From Lachnospiraceae bacterium (GTDB lineage Bacteria; Bacillota; Clostridia; Lachnospirales; Lachnospiraceae): a stretch of 64,000 bases of DNA. The number at the start of each line of letters is the position of its first letter. Positions within the stretch are counted from its first letter, which is position 1. Under the pieces are notes generated by a model. That model saw only the letters and a list, made by a program, of their open reading frames with translations. It searched no databases and was not told where the DNA came from. Made by a program: the position numbers and the translations under genes. The stretch spans positions 558,001-622,000 of the forward strand of contig CABIXN010000002.1 in NCBI GenBank assembly GCA_902362715.1, in the 5' to 3' direction. Of this stretch, positions 22,849-32,031 are shown in pieces.

Positions 22849-23664
22849 ATGTTAATGGCAGTAAATGAACCTTATGCCCTTATGGTGCAGCCGGACGATA
22901 TTCTGATCTCTCCCCGTGAGGTAGATGAACATTTTGGGACGATGGTATGCTTTCATCCCCGCTATGCGCTGGGCGACCATCACAACCATATGGACAAAGA
23001 TGACTTCCTGCGGGAAATGTATTTAGATACCGTAGGACATGATGAAGCCGGCATGAAACGCTATGAACGGATGGTAAACATTGTAAGCAGCCGTTTCCGG
23101 CATGGACCAAAGACAGAGGAACGGGCGATCGATGAAGCAATGCAGAAAGTAATTTCGGAAAAGTATCTGATGCTCCCCCTCTATCTCTACGACCACTCAG
23201 GTCTTGCCATGAGTACAGAAAGTTTCTCAGGCAGGGCTCCTCATGCAGAATGGGACAGCGGACAGGTCGGCTGGATCTATGTTTCCAAAGAAGATGCCCT
23301 AAAGGAATTTGACGCTGACAAGATGACCGGCGCCATCCGGCAGAAAGCGGACGCACTGATGCGCAGCGAAGTCGCCGCTTATGATTCCTATCTGCGTGGC
23401 GAATGTTATGGGTTTGAGCTTTATAAAAACGGGGAGCTGTCGGATAGCTGCTGGGGCTTTATGGGTAACTTTTCCGATGTGTTGAAAGATATGGCGGCAT
23501 ACCTCCCGGATGAGTGCAAAGGGATGGTCGATCATCTGGAGGAACAGGAACGCCCGGCTACGATCATCAAGACGCTTTTGAAACATGCTAAAATTCAGGT
23601 CGATCAGGCAGCAAAAGCCTTTGAACACGCTTCCCGACAGCAGGTTCTTGGGGAAAGCCGGTAA
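22849..23664 (+). CDS. Conserved ICE protein of unknown function
   Basis: 271 residues, ATG 22849 after AAAGGAG. Soluble. It contains a His/Asp-rich segment (RYALGDHHNHMDKDDFLREM) and an aromatic-rich segment (YLMLPLYLYDHSGLAMSTES; HAEWDSGQVGWIYVSKEDAL). The latter pattern is common in plasmid and phage proteins of unknown role. It sits between DUF3846 and the PcfB gene. Confidence 0.6.
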   Translation: MLMAVNEPYALMVQPDDILISPREVDEHFGTMVCFHPRYALGDHHNHMDKDDFLREMYLDTVGHDEAGMKRYERMVNIVSSRFRHGPKTEERAIDEAMQKVISEKYLMLPLYLYDHSGLAMSTESFSGRAPHAEWDSGQVGWIYVSKEDALKEFDADKMTGAIRQKADALMRSEVAAYDSYLRGECYGFELYKNGELSDSCWGFMGNFSDVLKDMAAYLPDECKGMVDHLEEQERPATIIKTLLKHAKIQVDQAAKAFEHASRQQVLGESR

Positions 23665-23715
23665 AAAGTTATTTCCATATTATAAATACCGATTTTATCA
23701 GAAAGGAGGATGCTC

Positions 23716-24186
23716 TTGCAGGAAGATCTCGAACAACGAACGGTTTCTGTTTCTATACAGGCAGCAAAACTGTCAGGGCGGGTACTGCGTGCGGCTATTA
23801 CTGCGGTACTCCAAAAGATGGAACAGGAACGCACAATGCCAAAAGTCGGGCGCAACAGCATGAAGCGGCTGACTTATAAAGACCCCGGAGCCAATACCAT
23901 TGAAGTTTCAGGGCGAATCCGCTCTTTTGAACGGTATGCCAGGAAACATCAGGTACGCTACCATATAGAAAAGGAACTTGGGACCGATCCCCCAAAATGG
24001 ATGGTATATTTCAAGGCAAACCAGGCGGATGCACTGACGGCAGCTTTTAAGGAATATACAAAGAAAGACCTTACACGCAGCAGCAGACCGTCGCTGCTTA
24101 CACAGCTTCATAAGTTCAAAGAACTGGCACAGTCGCTTGGCCGTGACCGTGTAAAGAACAAAGAACACGGAGGACCGGAACGATGA
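23716..24186 (+). CDS. PcfB/DUF3801 family conjugation protein
   Basis: 156 residues from TTG 23716. AGGAGG ends at 23708, so the nearby ATG at 23710 is too close. The pattern MKRLTYKDPGANTIEVSG ... IRSFERYARKHQVRYHIEKE ... WMVYFKANQADALTAAFKEY is typical of DUF3801. In pCF10 the homologue PcfB is an accessory of the relaxosome/coupling-protein complex. It overlaps the VirD4 gene by four bases, as expected for partners. Residues 124-135 (RPSLLTQLHKFK) carry the shared ICE motif. Confidence 0.82.
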   Translation: MQEDLEQRTVSVSIQAAKLSGRVLRAAITAVLQKMEQERTMPKVGRNSMKRLTYKDPGANTIEVSGRIRSFERYARKHQVRYHIEKELGTDPPKWMVYFKANQADALTAAFKEYTKKDLTRSSRPSLLTQLHKFKELAQSLGRDRVKNKEHGGPER

Positions 24187-26027
24187 AGATCGATGCAGAA
24201 ACACTGAAAAAACAGGTTATTCTCCATCTTCCGTATCTTCTGCTCCTTCTGGTATTTGCCAAGCTGGGCGAGGCGGTGCGTCTGGCTCCCGGAGCGGACG
24301 CTTCCCAAAAGCTGTTAGGACTGTCCGAAGGCTTTGCCCTTGCGTTTCAGAGTATGTGGCCGGGGGCGGCAATGGACTGGCTGATCGGTTTATGCGGTGC
24401 AGCCATTATGCGGCTGGCAGTCTATCTTAGAGGGAAAGACGCTAAGAAATACCGCAAAAATGTGGAATACGGTTCAGCTCGTTGGGGAAATAAAGCCGAT
24501 ATTGCCCCGTTTATGGACCCAAAGCCGGAAAACAATATCATTCTTACCCAAAGTGAAGGACTGATGTTAAAAGGAAGGCCCAAAAATCCGGCCAATGCAA
24601 GAAATAAAAATGTACTGGTAGTCGGAGGATCAGGTTCGGGAAAAACGCGCTTTTTCATCAAGCCCAATCTGATGCAAATGCACAGTTCCTACGTCGTCAC
24701 CGATCCGAAAGGTACAGTCCTTGTGGAATGCGAAAAGATGTTACAGCGAGGCACGCCAAAGCTGGACAAGGACGGAAAGCCTGTGCGGAATGAAAAAGGA
24801 AAGATCATCTATGAGCCCTATAAAATACGGGTATTCAATACGATCAATTTTCAGAAAAGTATGCACTTTAACCCATTCGCCTACATTCATTCCGAGAAAG
24901 ATATTTTGAAAATCGTCACGACTCTGATCTCCAATACCAAAGGCGAAGGAAAAGCCGGAGACGATTTCTGGGTCAAAGCAGAAACCCTGCTCTATACGGC
25001 ACTGATCGGATATATCTACTATGAAGCCCCGGCAAACGAACAGAATTTTGCCACACTGGTAGAAATGCTGAACGCAATGGAGGTCCGTGAGGATGATGAA
25101 TCGTTCAAAAATGCCGTTGACCTTCTCTTTGACGCGCTGGAACAAAAAGACCCGGATCATTTTGCCCTGCGTCAATATAAGAAATATAAGCTCGCTGCCG
25201 GAAAAACAGCAAAGTCGATCCTTATTTCCTGTGCTTCCAGACTGGCTCCTTTTGACATTAAAGAAGTCAGGGAAATTACCATGTATGACGAACTGGATCT
25301 GGATATGCTGGGGGATGAACGGACTGCTCTTTTCCTTATTATGAGTGATACGGACGGGACCTTTGCATTTTTGATCAGTCTGATCTATTCCATTTTGTTT
25401 AACCGCTTGTGCGAACGGGCAGATGATATATATGGCGGAAGGCTTCCCATCCATGTACGCTGCCTGATCGACGAGGCGGCAAATATCGGGCAGATCCCGA
25501 ACCTGGAGCGTCTTATGGCGACCATCCGAAGCCGTGAGATCTCTGCCTGCCTGGTGCTGCAGGCGCAAAGCCAGCTCAAAGCCCTGTATAAAGACAACAT
25601 GGACACCGTCATCGGTAACTGTGACGCCTCTCTTTTCTTAGGAGGCAAAGAAGAAACCACCTTAAAAAGCTGGAACTCCCTATTGGGGAAAGAGACCATC
25701 GACCTGTATAACACCAGTGTCACAAAGGGCAATCAGGAATCCCACGGACAAAATTTTCAAAAGCTGGGAAAGGATCTGATGTCGGTGGATGAACTGGCAG
25801 TTATGGACGGGGGCAAATGTCTGCTGCAGATCAGGGGTGTGCGGCCGTTCCTCTCCCGGAAATACGATATAACCAAACACCCAAATTACAAACTGCTTTC
25901 CGATTTTAATGAGAAGAACGCTTTTAATATCGAAAAGTTTCTTTCTACCCGGATGCCGATGCGTCCCGGTGAACGATACCGCAATTATGAAGTCACAGCC
26001 GAAGATCTGGCTTCCCAGACTTTATAG
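24183..26027 (+). CDS. Type IV coupling protein VirD4/TraG (PcfC-like)
   Basis: 614 residues. Two N-terminal membrane helices (about 12-30 and 58-80), then the ATPase domain: Walker A GGSGSGKT (residues 148-155), Walker B/DEA box in RCLIDEAANIGQIPNLERLM, and the family block ACLVLQAQSQLKALYKDN. It couples the relaxase-DNA complex to the secretion channel at the inner membrane and powers transfer. The start ATG overlaps the PcfB stop (ATGA). Two hairpin terminators follow. Confidence 0.93.
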   Translation: MKIDAETLKKQVILHLPYLLLLLVFAKLGEAVRLAPGADASQKLLGLSEGFALAFQSMWPGAAMDWLIGLCGAAIMRLAVYLRGKDAKKYRKNVEYGSARWGNKADIAPFMDPKPENNIILTQSEGLMLKGRPKNPANARNKNVLVVGGSGSGKTRFFIKPNLMQMHSSYVVTDPKGTVLVECEKMLQRGTPKLDKDGKPVRNEKGKIIYEPYKIRVFNTINFQKSMHFNPFAYIHSEKDILKIVTTLISNTKGEGKAGDDFWVKAETLLYTALIGYIYYEAPANEQNFATLVEMLNAMEVREDDESFKNAVDLLFDALEQKDPDHFALRQYKKYKLAAGKTAKSILISCASRLAPFDIKEVREITMYDELDLDMLGDERTALFLIMSDTDGTFAFLISLIYSILFNRLCERADDIYGGRLPIHVRCLIDEAANIGQIPNLERLMATIRSREISACLVLQAQSQLKALYKDNMDTVIGNCDASLFLGGKEETTLKSWNSLLGKETIDLYNTSVTKGNQESHGQNFQKLGKDLMSVDELAVMDGGKCLLQIRGVRPFLSRKYDITKHPNYKLLSDFNEKNAFNIEKFLSTRMPMRPGERYRNYEVTAEDLASQTL

Positions 26028-26034
26028 AGTTGTT

Positions 26035-26075
26035 CCTGCCTGTCAAAGCATGATGCCCCGGCAGGCTTTGTTTTT
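26035..26075 (+). terminator. Hairpin after virD4
   Basis: CCTGCC (26035-26040) pairs with GGCAGG (26060-26065), followed by CTTTGTTTTTG. It is a moderate stem with a 19-base loop, directly after the coupling-protein gene. Confidence 0.5.
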
Positions 26076-26097
26076 GTCACGATGAAAGGAGGATTTT

Positions 26098-26211
26098 TTG
26101 AGGATTCGTGATTCTCCCTGAAAAGTAAATAACCGCAGGATTCTTCCTGCCCCATGCCGCCGTGCTGTTTGAAACAGATTTTTTTCTAAAAACAGTGCGG
26201 CGACTTTTTTT
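26098..26211 (+). promoter_or_regulatory. Possible leader peptide and attenuator before the Maff2 gene
   Basis: AAAGGAGG (26085-26092) precedes a seven-codon frame TTG-AGG-ATT-CGT-GAT-TCT-CCC-TGA (26098-26121). Then come a GCAGGA/TCCTGC hairpin (26135-26150) and a 13-bp stem (26158-26170 with 26190-26202, two G-T pairs) followed by seven T, a canonical terminator. Genes on both sides belong to the same transfer module, so the terminator is likely conditional. The mechanism is inferred. Confidence 0.45.
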
Positions 26212-26272
26212 GTTTCCGGCCTGATACGGCCATATCACAAATTAAAATTTCTGAAATTAAAGGAGGAACATT

Positions 26273-26488
26273 ATGGCATTTTTTGCAAGCGCGATTGATA
26301 CTTTGAAGATCCTTGTGATCGCCCTGGGCGCAGGTCTGGGCGCATGGGGTGTTGTAAACCTTCTCGAAGGTTACGGAAATGATAACCCAGGTGCAAAATC
26401 CCAGGGGATCAAGCAGCTTATGGCAGGCGGAGGTATCGCTCTGGTTGGTGCAACGCTGATTCCGCTGCTTTCCGGCCTGTTCGGTTAA
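26273..26488 (+). CDS. Maff2 family small membrane protein
   Basis: 71 residues with two hydrophobic helices (LKILVIALGAGLGAWGVVNL and GGIALVGATLIPLLSGLF) around a polar loop with GNDNPGAKSQGIKQLMAGG. This is the signature of the Maff2 family, found beside virB6-like genes in Tn1549-type ICEs and thought to be a VirB2/pilin-like or channel component. ATG 26273 after AAAGGAGGAAC. Confidence 0.85.
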   Translation: MAFFASAIDTLKILVIALGAGLGAWGVVNLLEGYGNDNPGAKSQGIKQLMAGGGIALVGATLIPLLSGLFG

Positions 26489-26498
26489 GGGCTGATTT

Positions 26499-27362
26499 AT
26501 GGGCAGTCTGTTTGAACGGATAACAGACTGGATTAAAGAGGGCTTGATCGATGCGATCACCGGACAGTACACCAGCATTTTCAACTCCGTCAACAATCAG
26601 GTTGCGGATGTGGCAAATCAAGTAGGACAGACCCCGCAGGGCTGGAATGGCGGCGTATTTTCCATGATCCAAAATCTTTCGGAAACTGTCGTCATTCCCA
26701 TTGCGGGCATGATCCTGACCTTTGTTCTGGTGTATGAACTGATCCAGATGATTCTCGAAAAGAACAACATGCACGAATTCGATACATTCAACATCTTCAA
26801 GTGGATTTTCAAGACTTTTGTTGCCACTTACCTGCTCACCAACTGTTTTACGATTGTGATGGCGGTCTTTGATGTGGCCCAAAATGTGGTGTCGCAAAGT
26901 GCCGGTGTCATAAACGGGAACCTGGATGTGCAGGCGGCGTTGTCTGATCTGGAAACCCAGCTTGAAGCAATGGGAATGTGGGAACTGATTGGACTGTGGC
27001 TGGAAACCAACATCATCAATCTGTGTATGTGGGTACTGTCCATCGTGATCTTTGTCATTGTATATGGCCGTATGATCGAGATTTATTTAACCGTGAGCCT
27101 TGCACCGATCCCGTTTTCCACAATGGCAAACCGGGAATGGGGACAAATGGGAACCGGGTATCTGCGTTCCCTTTTTGCCCTGGGTTTTCAGGGTTTTTTG
27201 ATTCTGATCTGTGTTGCCATTTATGCAGTGCTGGTCCAGTCTATCCCATCGTCCGGCGACGTGCACGGCGCGATCTGGGGAACGGCGGGTTATACGGTAC
27301 TGCTGGCCTTTGCCCTGTTTAAGACAGGTTCGTTATCCAAATCCATATTTAATGCAAGATAG
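26499..27362 (+). CDS. VirB6/TrbL-like conjugation channel protein
   Basis: 287 residues with at least five predicted membrane helices (around 65-90, 108-130, 165-200, 215-245, 260-280) after an amphipathic N-terminus (MGSLFERITDWIKEGLIDAI). The conserved segment YGRMIEIYLTVSLAPIPFST is typical of the CD1107/TrbL group. It forms the inner-membrane channel of the type IV secretion machine. Ten bases after the Maff2 gene. Confidence 0.85.
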   Translation: MGSLFERITDWIKEGLIDAITGQYTSIFNSVNNQVADVANQVGQTPQGWNGGVFSMIQNLSETVVIPIAGMILTFVLVYELIQMILEKNNMHEFDTFNIFKWIFKTFVATYLLTNCFTIVMAVFDVAQNVVSQSAGVINGNLDVQAALSDLETQLEAMGMWELIGLWLETNIINLCMWVLSIVIFVIVYGRMIEIYLTVSLAPIPFSTMANREWGQMGTGYLRSLFALGFQGFLILICVAIYAVLVQSIPSSGDVHGAIWGTAGYTVLLAFALFKTGSLSKSIFNAR

Positions 27363-27400
27363 CATGAACAAAACCAATTCTAAAAAGGAGGATTTTATAT

Positions 27401-27853
27401 ATGAGTAAAACCAATACAGAAAAAATGGCGCCGGAGACACAGACGCCGGAAATGACAAACGGCATGAAGCTGGATGTCCGCGTGCGTCCGATCGCCCCAA
27501 TGGGAAACCTGCTGGCGTTTGCCAATGTTACGATTGGCGGATGCTTTAAGATTGACGGCTTCCGTATCTGTTCCAGTGAAAAGGGGCTGTATGTCAATAT
27601 GCCCGCAACCCAGGATAAGGGAGGCAACTGGAAAGATGTCTGCTGGCCGGTTACGGCAGAGTTCCGCAAACAGCTTAATGACGCTCTGATCGATGGGTAT
27701 GGGCAGGCTATTGAAAATTTGCAAGCAACTCTTGAAGCAACAAAGGGAGCTGCGGAAAAACCTTCCCTGACCGGTGCATTGAAGGAAAATGCCGGTAAGG
27801 TCAAAGAACAGCCGGCCAAACCTGCCCCATCTAAGAATGAGCAGGCTCGCTAA
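27401..27853 (+). CDS. SpoVG-like protein
   Basis: 150 residues. Residues 25-105 (LDVRVRPIAPMGNLLAFANV, FKIDGFRIC, GLYVNMPATQDKGGNWKDVC, WPVTAEFRKQLNDAL) match SpoVG, a small nucleic-acid-binding regulator of sporulation and cell-wall functions. The ICE version has N- and C-terminal extensions. Residues 120-131 (KPSLTGALKENA) fit the motif shared by eight ICE proteins. Its stop overlaps the start of the methyltransferase gene, so the two are translationally coupled. Confidence 0.85.
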   Translation: MSKTNTEKMAPETQTPEMTNGMKLDVRVRPIAPMGNLLAFANVTIGGCFKIDGFRICSSEKGLYVNMPATQDKGGNWKDVCWPVTAEFRKQLNDALIDGYGQAIENLQATLEATKGAAEKPSLTGALKENAGKVKEQPAKPAPSKNEQAR

Positions 27854-28410
27854 TGCCGGAAACGAAACAGTACGGCATTATCTATGCCGATCCGCCCTGG
27901 CGCTATGATAGGAAACATGGAAGCGGCGTTGCGGAGAACCATTACCCCACAATGAGCATTGAAGAAATCTGTGCCCTGCCGGTATCGGAACTTGCCGCAA
28001 AAGACAGCACCCTTTTTCTGTGGGCGACCTTCCCGCAGCTCAATGAAGCCTTCCGGGTGATCGATGCCTGGGGATTCAAATATAAAACGCTGGCTTTTCT
28101 ATGGCTCAAACAGAACCGGAAAGCGGATAGCTGGTTTTATGGCATGGGCTTTTGGACCCGATCTAATGCGGAGGTCTGCCTGCTGGCAACCAGAGGCCGA
28201 CCGAAACGCCAGTGTGCGGGAATCCATCAGTTTGTAATCTCCCATATTGAGCAGCACAGCAAGAAACCGGACGAGGTGCGGGATAAGATCGTAAAACTCA
28301 TGGGCGATCAGCCCAGAGTGGAACTGTTTGCAAGACAAAAGACACCCGGCTGGGATGTGTGGGGCAATGAAGTGAACTGTACGCTGACTATGCCGGAGCG
28401 AAAGGGGTGA
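27853..28410 (+). CDS. MT-A70 family adenine methyltransferase
   Basis: 185 residues with the catalytic motif ADPPWRYD (residues 11-18), the SAM-binding block FLWATFPQLNEAFRVIDAWGF, and the C-terminal HSKKPDEVRDKIVKLMGD ... RVELFARQKTPGWDVWGNE typical of MT-A70 enzymes on phages and ICEs. It is expected to methylate adenine N6 in DNA. No restriction endonuclease is adjacent, so it is an orphan enzyme that may protect transferred DNA. Start ATG overlaps the spoVG-like stop. Confidence 0.88.
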   Translation: MPETKQYGIIYADPPWRYDRKHGSGVAENHYPTMSIEEICALPVSELAAKDSTLFLWATFPQLNEAFRVIDAWGFKYKTLAFLWLKQNRKADSWFYGMGFWTRSNAEVCLLATRGRPKRQCAGIHQFVISHIEQHSKKPDEVRDKIVKLMGDQPRVELFARQKTPGWDVWGNEVNCTLTMPERKG

Positions 28411-29153
28411 TTTTGATAGAACAAGATGCAAAGCGGCTGCTTATGGAACGGCTGGACGAGTGTTTGAAGGTTCATGCGGATATGCTGGATGCACAGAACA
28501 TCGGCAGCATTTACGAGTTGCAGGGACTTTCGGAACTCCACTATTATCTGAAGGTTGAGCATGTATTTACTCCGGCGGAAGTAGAGGCACTTCTTTCTTT
28601 TCAGGACCCGTTGGATGTAGCCCGATGGTGCTGGGAAGAAAATAACCATGAACACAGTTTCCCGATCTGCGATCTTCTCAAAGAAATTGATGCAGAGCAA
28701 AAATTTGAACATTTCACAAGCGAGCCTTCCGCACAGGACAAATATACGCTCCTGATGAAACGACTGGGACAGAATTACTTTGCCTACCGGGAAAGCCTTA
28801 TGTCAAAGGATAAGGAATCCTTAATTGAAAAAGCTGCTGAAATTACAGCCATGCAGGAGGCGTATTCCTATCTGACAACAAAGTTTGAGTTCGGGGATGA
28901 AATGCTGGATGATGTGCTGGCGCTTGAGAATCCTTTGAAATACTTTGCAGACCGTTGGCTTTTGCCAGTTTCGGATGTGTTCGACGTGGATATGGATATT
29001 CGGGAAAATATTGCCGGAATCCGAGACAGCCAGGAATACCTGTGTCAGAGAGGACCGGCTGTTTCTGTCCTGGCACGGCTGCAAAATGCGGCTCAGGAAG
29101 TGCGGGAATGTCCGGCTGCGGAGAAAGCGGTACGCGATTTTGGTGCACGCTAA
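28407..29153 (+). CDS. Conserved ICE protein of unknown function
   Basis: 248 residues, GTG start at 28407 with a weak site (AAAGGGG); TTG 28413 is an alternative. All-helical, acidic, soluble. The part LLMERLDECLKVHADMLDAQ and VFTPAEVEALLSFQDPLDVA suggests a helical scaffold seen in other clostridial ICEs. No domain is recognised. Overlaps the methyltransferase stop. Confidence 0.6.
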   Translation: MILIEQDAKRLLMERLDECLKVHADMLDAQNIGSIYELQGLSELHYYLKVEHVFTPAEVEALLSFQDPLDVARWCWEENNHEHSFPICDLLKEIDAEQKFEHFTSEPSAQDKYTLLMKRLGQNYFAYRESLMSKDKESLIEKAAEITAMQEAYSYLTTKFEFGDEMLDDVLALENPLKYFADRWLLPVSDVFDVDMDIRENIAGIRDSQEYLCQRGPAVSVLARLQNAAQEVRECPAAEKAVRDFGAR

Positions 29154-29189
29154 TGGACCGGAAACTATATTACGATGGGAGGTGTATAG

Positions 29190-29624
29190 ATGCCTTATGT
29201 ACCTGTACCAAAGGATTTAACCAAAGTTAAGACCAAGCTGGCCTTCAATCTGACGAAGCGCCAGCTTATTTGTTTCAGCCTTGCCGGGCTTGTCGGCCTT
29301 CCGGTGTATTTCTTTACCCGCGGGGCGATCGGGAACTCGGCGGCTGTACTTTTGATGATCGGGCTGATGATGCCCTTTTTCTTCTTCGCCATGTATGAGC
29401 GTGACGGGCAGCCGGCAGAAAAGATCTTGAAGAACCGGCTCCGTTATAAGCTCTGGCCGAAGGACCGTCCATACAGGACGGATAACCTGTATAAATCTAT
29501 GTCAAAGAAGGAGGTTACAAAGATTGCCAAAAAACAAGCAGCAGGAAGCTCAGGAAAAGCGTCTGCAAAAAAACATCAGGCAGGCCAAAAAGACCGGAGC
29601 CGATGCAAAGCAGGGCAAGACTAA
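29190..29624 (+). CDS. PrgI/VirB3-like inner-membrane conjugation protein
   Basis: 144 residues. N-terminus MPYVPVPKDLTKVKTKLAFN, then two adjacent membrane helices (about 29-46 and 50-70) and a basic tail. This is the PrgI family layout, VirB3-like, always next to VirB4. The last 101 bases (29524-29624) also encode the N-terminus of VirB4 in another frame. ATG 29190 after GGGAGGTG. Confidence 0.82.
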   Translation: MPYVPVPKDLTKVKTKLAFNLTKRQLICFSLAGLVGLPVYFFTRGAIGNSAAVLLMIGLMMPFFFFAMYERDGQPAEKILKNRLRYKLWPKDRPYRTDNLYKSMSKKEVTKIAKKQAAGSSGKASAKKHQAGQKDRSRCKAGQD

Positions 29625-31998
29625 GTCTGCCCGTTCCAAGCCGTCTAAAAAAGGCGGCTTTTTTGCCGGGCTGAAAGCAGATGCCCCGCAGACGGTCCAG
29701 CAGAGCATTCCCTACCGTGAAATGTACCGGGATGGGATCTGCCGGCTGACCGATACCCTTTACACCAAAACGGTGCAGTTTTTTGATATTAACTATCAGC
29801 TTGCACAGGCAGATGATAAAGCACAGATCTTCGAGGGTTACTGCGATTTCTTAAATTACTTCGACGCCTCGATCCATGTGCAGCTTACCTTTATCAACCA
29901 GCGGGCCAATATGCAGGATTTTACCAAAAGCATTGACATCCCTCCCCGCGGCGACGAGTATGACGGAATCCGCAAGGAATACGGGGATATGTTAAAGAAC
30001 CAGTTGCAGAAAGGAAATAACGGTCTCACCAAACGCAAATACATTACCTTTGGGATCGAGGCAGATGACCTGCGTACTGCGAAAATGCGTCTGGAACGCA
30101 TTGAAACGGATGTGCTGGCAAATTTCAAGACTCTGGGAGTTCAGGCGAGATCCTTAAACGGACTGGAACGTCTGGAACTTCTTCACAGCCAGCTTCACCC
30201 GGACGGCCAGGAAAAGTTTCATTTCCAGTGGTCGGATCTGCCTAAGACCGGTCTTTCTACCAAAGACTTCGTTTCCCCATCCGGGCTGTCTTTTTCAAAG
30301 GATGGAAAGACATTTCGGGTAGGCGACCATTCCGGTGCTGTCTCCTTTTTGCAGATTCTAGCGCCGGAGCTTACTGACCGGCTTTTAGCGGATCTTCTTG
30401 ACTTAAACGACGCCGTGACCGTCAACCTGCATATCCAGTCTATCGACCAGGCGCAGGCGATCCGAAACATCAAGCGCAAAATGTCGGACCTGCAGAAAAT
30501 GACCATTGAGGAACAAAAGAAAGCGGTCCGATCCGGGTATGACATGGACATCATTCCCACCGACCTTGCCACCTATGGAGAGGAAGCCAAAAATCTTTTG
30601 CAGGATTTGCAGAGCCGCAATGAGCGCATGTTCCTTGTGACGGTACTGGTGGAAAATATCACTGCCAAACGCCAAAAGCTGTTCAATGATATTTTTGCCG
30701 CTTCGGGTGTGGCACAGAAATACAACTGTGCCTTAAAACGGCTGGATTACCAGCAGGAACAGGGGCTTATGTCCTCGCTTGCTCTTGGTACGAACCAGAT
30801 TGAAATTGAGCGCGGGCTTACGACCAGCAGCACAGCGATTTTTGTACCGTTTACGACCTGTGAACTGTTCCAGGAGGGCGAGGCGTTGTATTACGGCCTG
30901 AACGCCCTTTCCAATAACCTGATCATGGCGAACAGAAAAACGCTGAAAAACCCCAATGGGCTGTTTCTCGGTACCCCAGGAAGCGGCAAATCTTTCTCTG
31001 CCAAGCGTGAGATCGTCAATGTGTTCCTTCTGACGGAGGACGACATCATTATCGCCGACCCGGAAAATGAGTATGGGCCGCTGGTACAGCAGTTCGGTTC
31101 CCAGGGGCAGGTCATTGATATTTCCCCTACTTCCACGAACTACATCAACCCGATGGACATCAATCTGGACTATTCCGATGATGAAAACCCGATCACTTTG
31201 AAAAGTGATTTTATCCTGTCGCTGTGTGACCTTATCATCGGCGGCAAAGAAGGACTTTCCCCCATTGAAAGGACGATCATCGACCGTTGTACCAGACTGG
31301 TGTACCGGGAATACCTGCAGGACCCGTGCCCGGAAAATATGCCGATCTTAGGTGATCTTTACGAGCTGCTTTTGAAACAGTCTGAACCGGAGGCACAGAA
31401 TATCGCAACGGCGCTGGAAATCTATGTCAATGGTTCCCTTAACGTGTTCAACCACCGTTCCAATATCCAGATGGATAAACACCGGGTACTGTGTTTCCAG
31501 CTTAAGTCACTGGGAAAAGCCTTAAAGGAAATCGGGCTTTTGATCATGCAGGATGCGGTGTGGAACCGTGTCACGGCCAATCGCTCCAAACATAAAACAA
31601 CCTGGTTCTATATCGACGAATTCCATCTTCTTTTGAAAGGGCAGACAGGAAGTTTCAGCGTGGAGATCTGGAAACGCTTCCGTAAATGGGGCGGAATCCC
31701 ATCAGGTTTAACGCAGAATGTCAAGGACCTTCTGGCTTCCCGTGAGATCGAAAATATTTTTGAGAACTCGGACTTTATCTATATGCTCAACCAGGCCCAG
31801 GGAGACCGTCAGATTTTGGCAAAGCAGTTGGGAATCTCCCCGCACCAGCTTTCGTATGTGACCCATTCCGGTCCCGGCGAGGGGCTTTTGTTCTTTGGAA
31901 ATGTGATCATCCCCTTTGTGGACCACTTCCCGAAGGACACACTCTTGTACAGCGTGCTTACCACAAGACCGGATGAAGTAGCGGGGACCAAAGCGTGA
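29524..31998 (+). CDS. VirB4-family conjugation ATPase
   Basis: 824 residues from TTG 29524 (site AAGGAGG). A basic, lysine-rich N-terminus (residues 1-45) is encoded inside the preceding gene. The VirB4/TraE domain follows. Walker A GTPGSGKS is at residues 483-490 and Walker B is in TTWFYIDEFHLLLKG; SGLTQNVKDLLASREIENIF is family-typical. It energises assembly and function of the transfer channel. Confidence 0.93.
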   Translation: MPKNKQQEAQEKRLQKNIRQAKKTGADAKQGKTKSARSKPSKKGGFFAGLKADAPQTVQQSIPYREMYRDGICRLTDTLYTKTVQFFDINYQLAQADDKAQIFEGYCDFLNYFDASIHVQLTFINQRANMQDFTKSIDIPPRGDEYDGIRKEYGDMLKNQLQKGNNGLTKRKYITFGIEADDLRTAKMRLERIETDVLANFKTLGVQARSLNGLERLELLHSQLHPDGQEKFHFQWSDLPKTGLSTKDFVSPSGLSFSKDGKTFRVGDHSGAVSFLQILAPELTDRLLADLLDLNDAVTVNLHIQSIDQAQAIRNIKRKMSDLQKMTIEEQKKAVRSGYDMDIIPTDLATYGEEAKNLLQDLQSRNERMFLVTVLVENITAKRQKLFNDIFAASGVAQKYNCALKRLDYQQEQGLMSSLALGTNQIEIERGLTTSSTAIFVPFTTCELFQEGEALYYGLNALSNNLIMANRKTLKNPNGLFLGTPGSGKSFSAKREIVNVFLLTEDDIIIADPENEYGPLVQQFGSQGQVIDISPTSTNYINPMDINLDYSDDENPITLKSDFILSLCDLIIGGKEGLSPIERTIIDRCTRLVYREYLQDPCPENMPILGDLYELLLKQSEPEAQNIATALEIYVNGSLNVFNHRSNIQMDKHRVLCFQLKSLGKALKEIGLLIMQDAVWNRVTANRSKHKTTWFYIDEFHLLLKGQTGSFSVEIWKRFRKWGGIPSGLTQNVKDLLASREIENIFENSDFIYMLNQAQGDRQILAKQLGISPHQLSYVTHSGPGEGLLFFGNVIIPFVDHFPKDTLLYSVLTTRPDEVAGTKA

Positions 31999-32031
31999 GA
32001 CAAAAATTAAAATGGATCGGAGGTGAGAACA

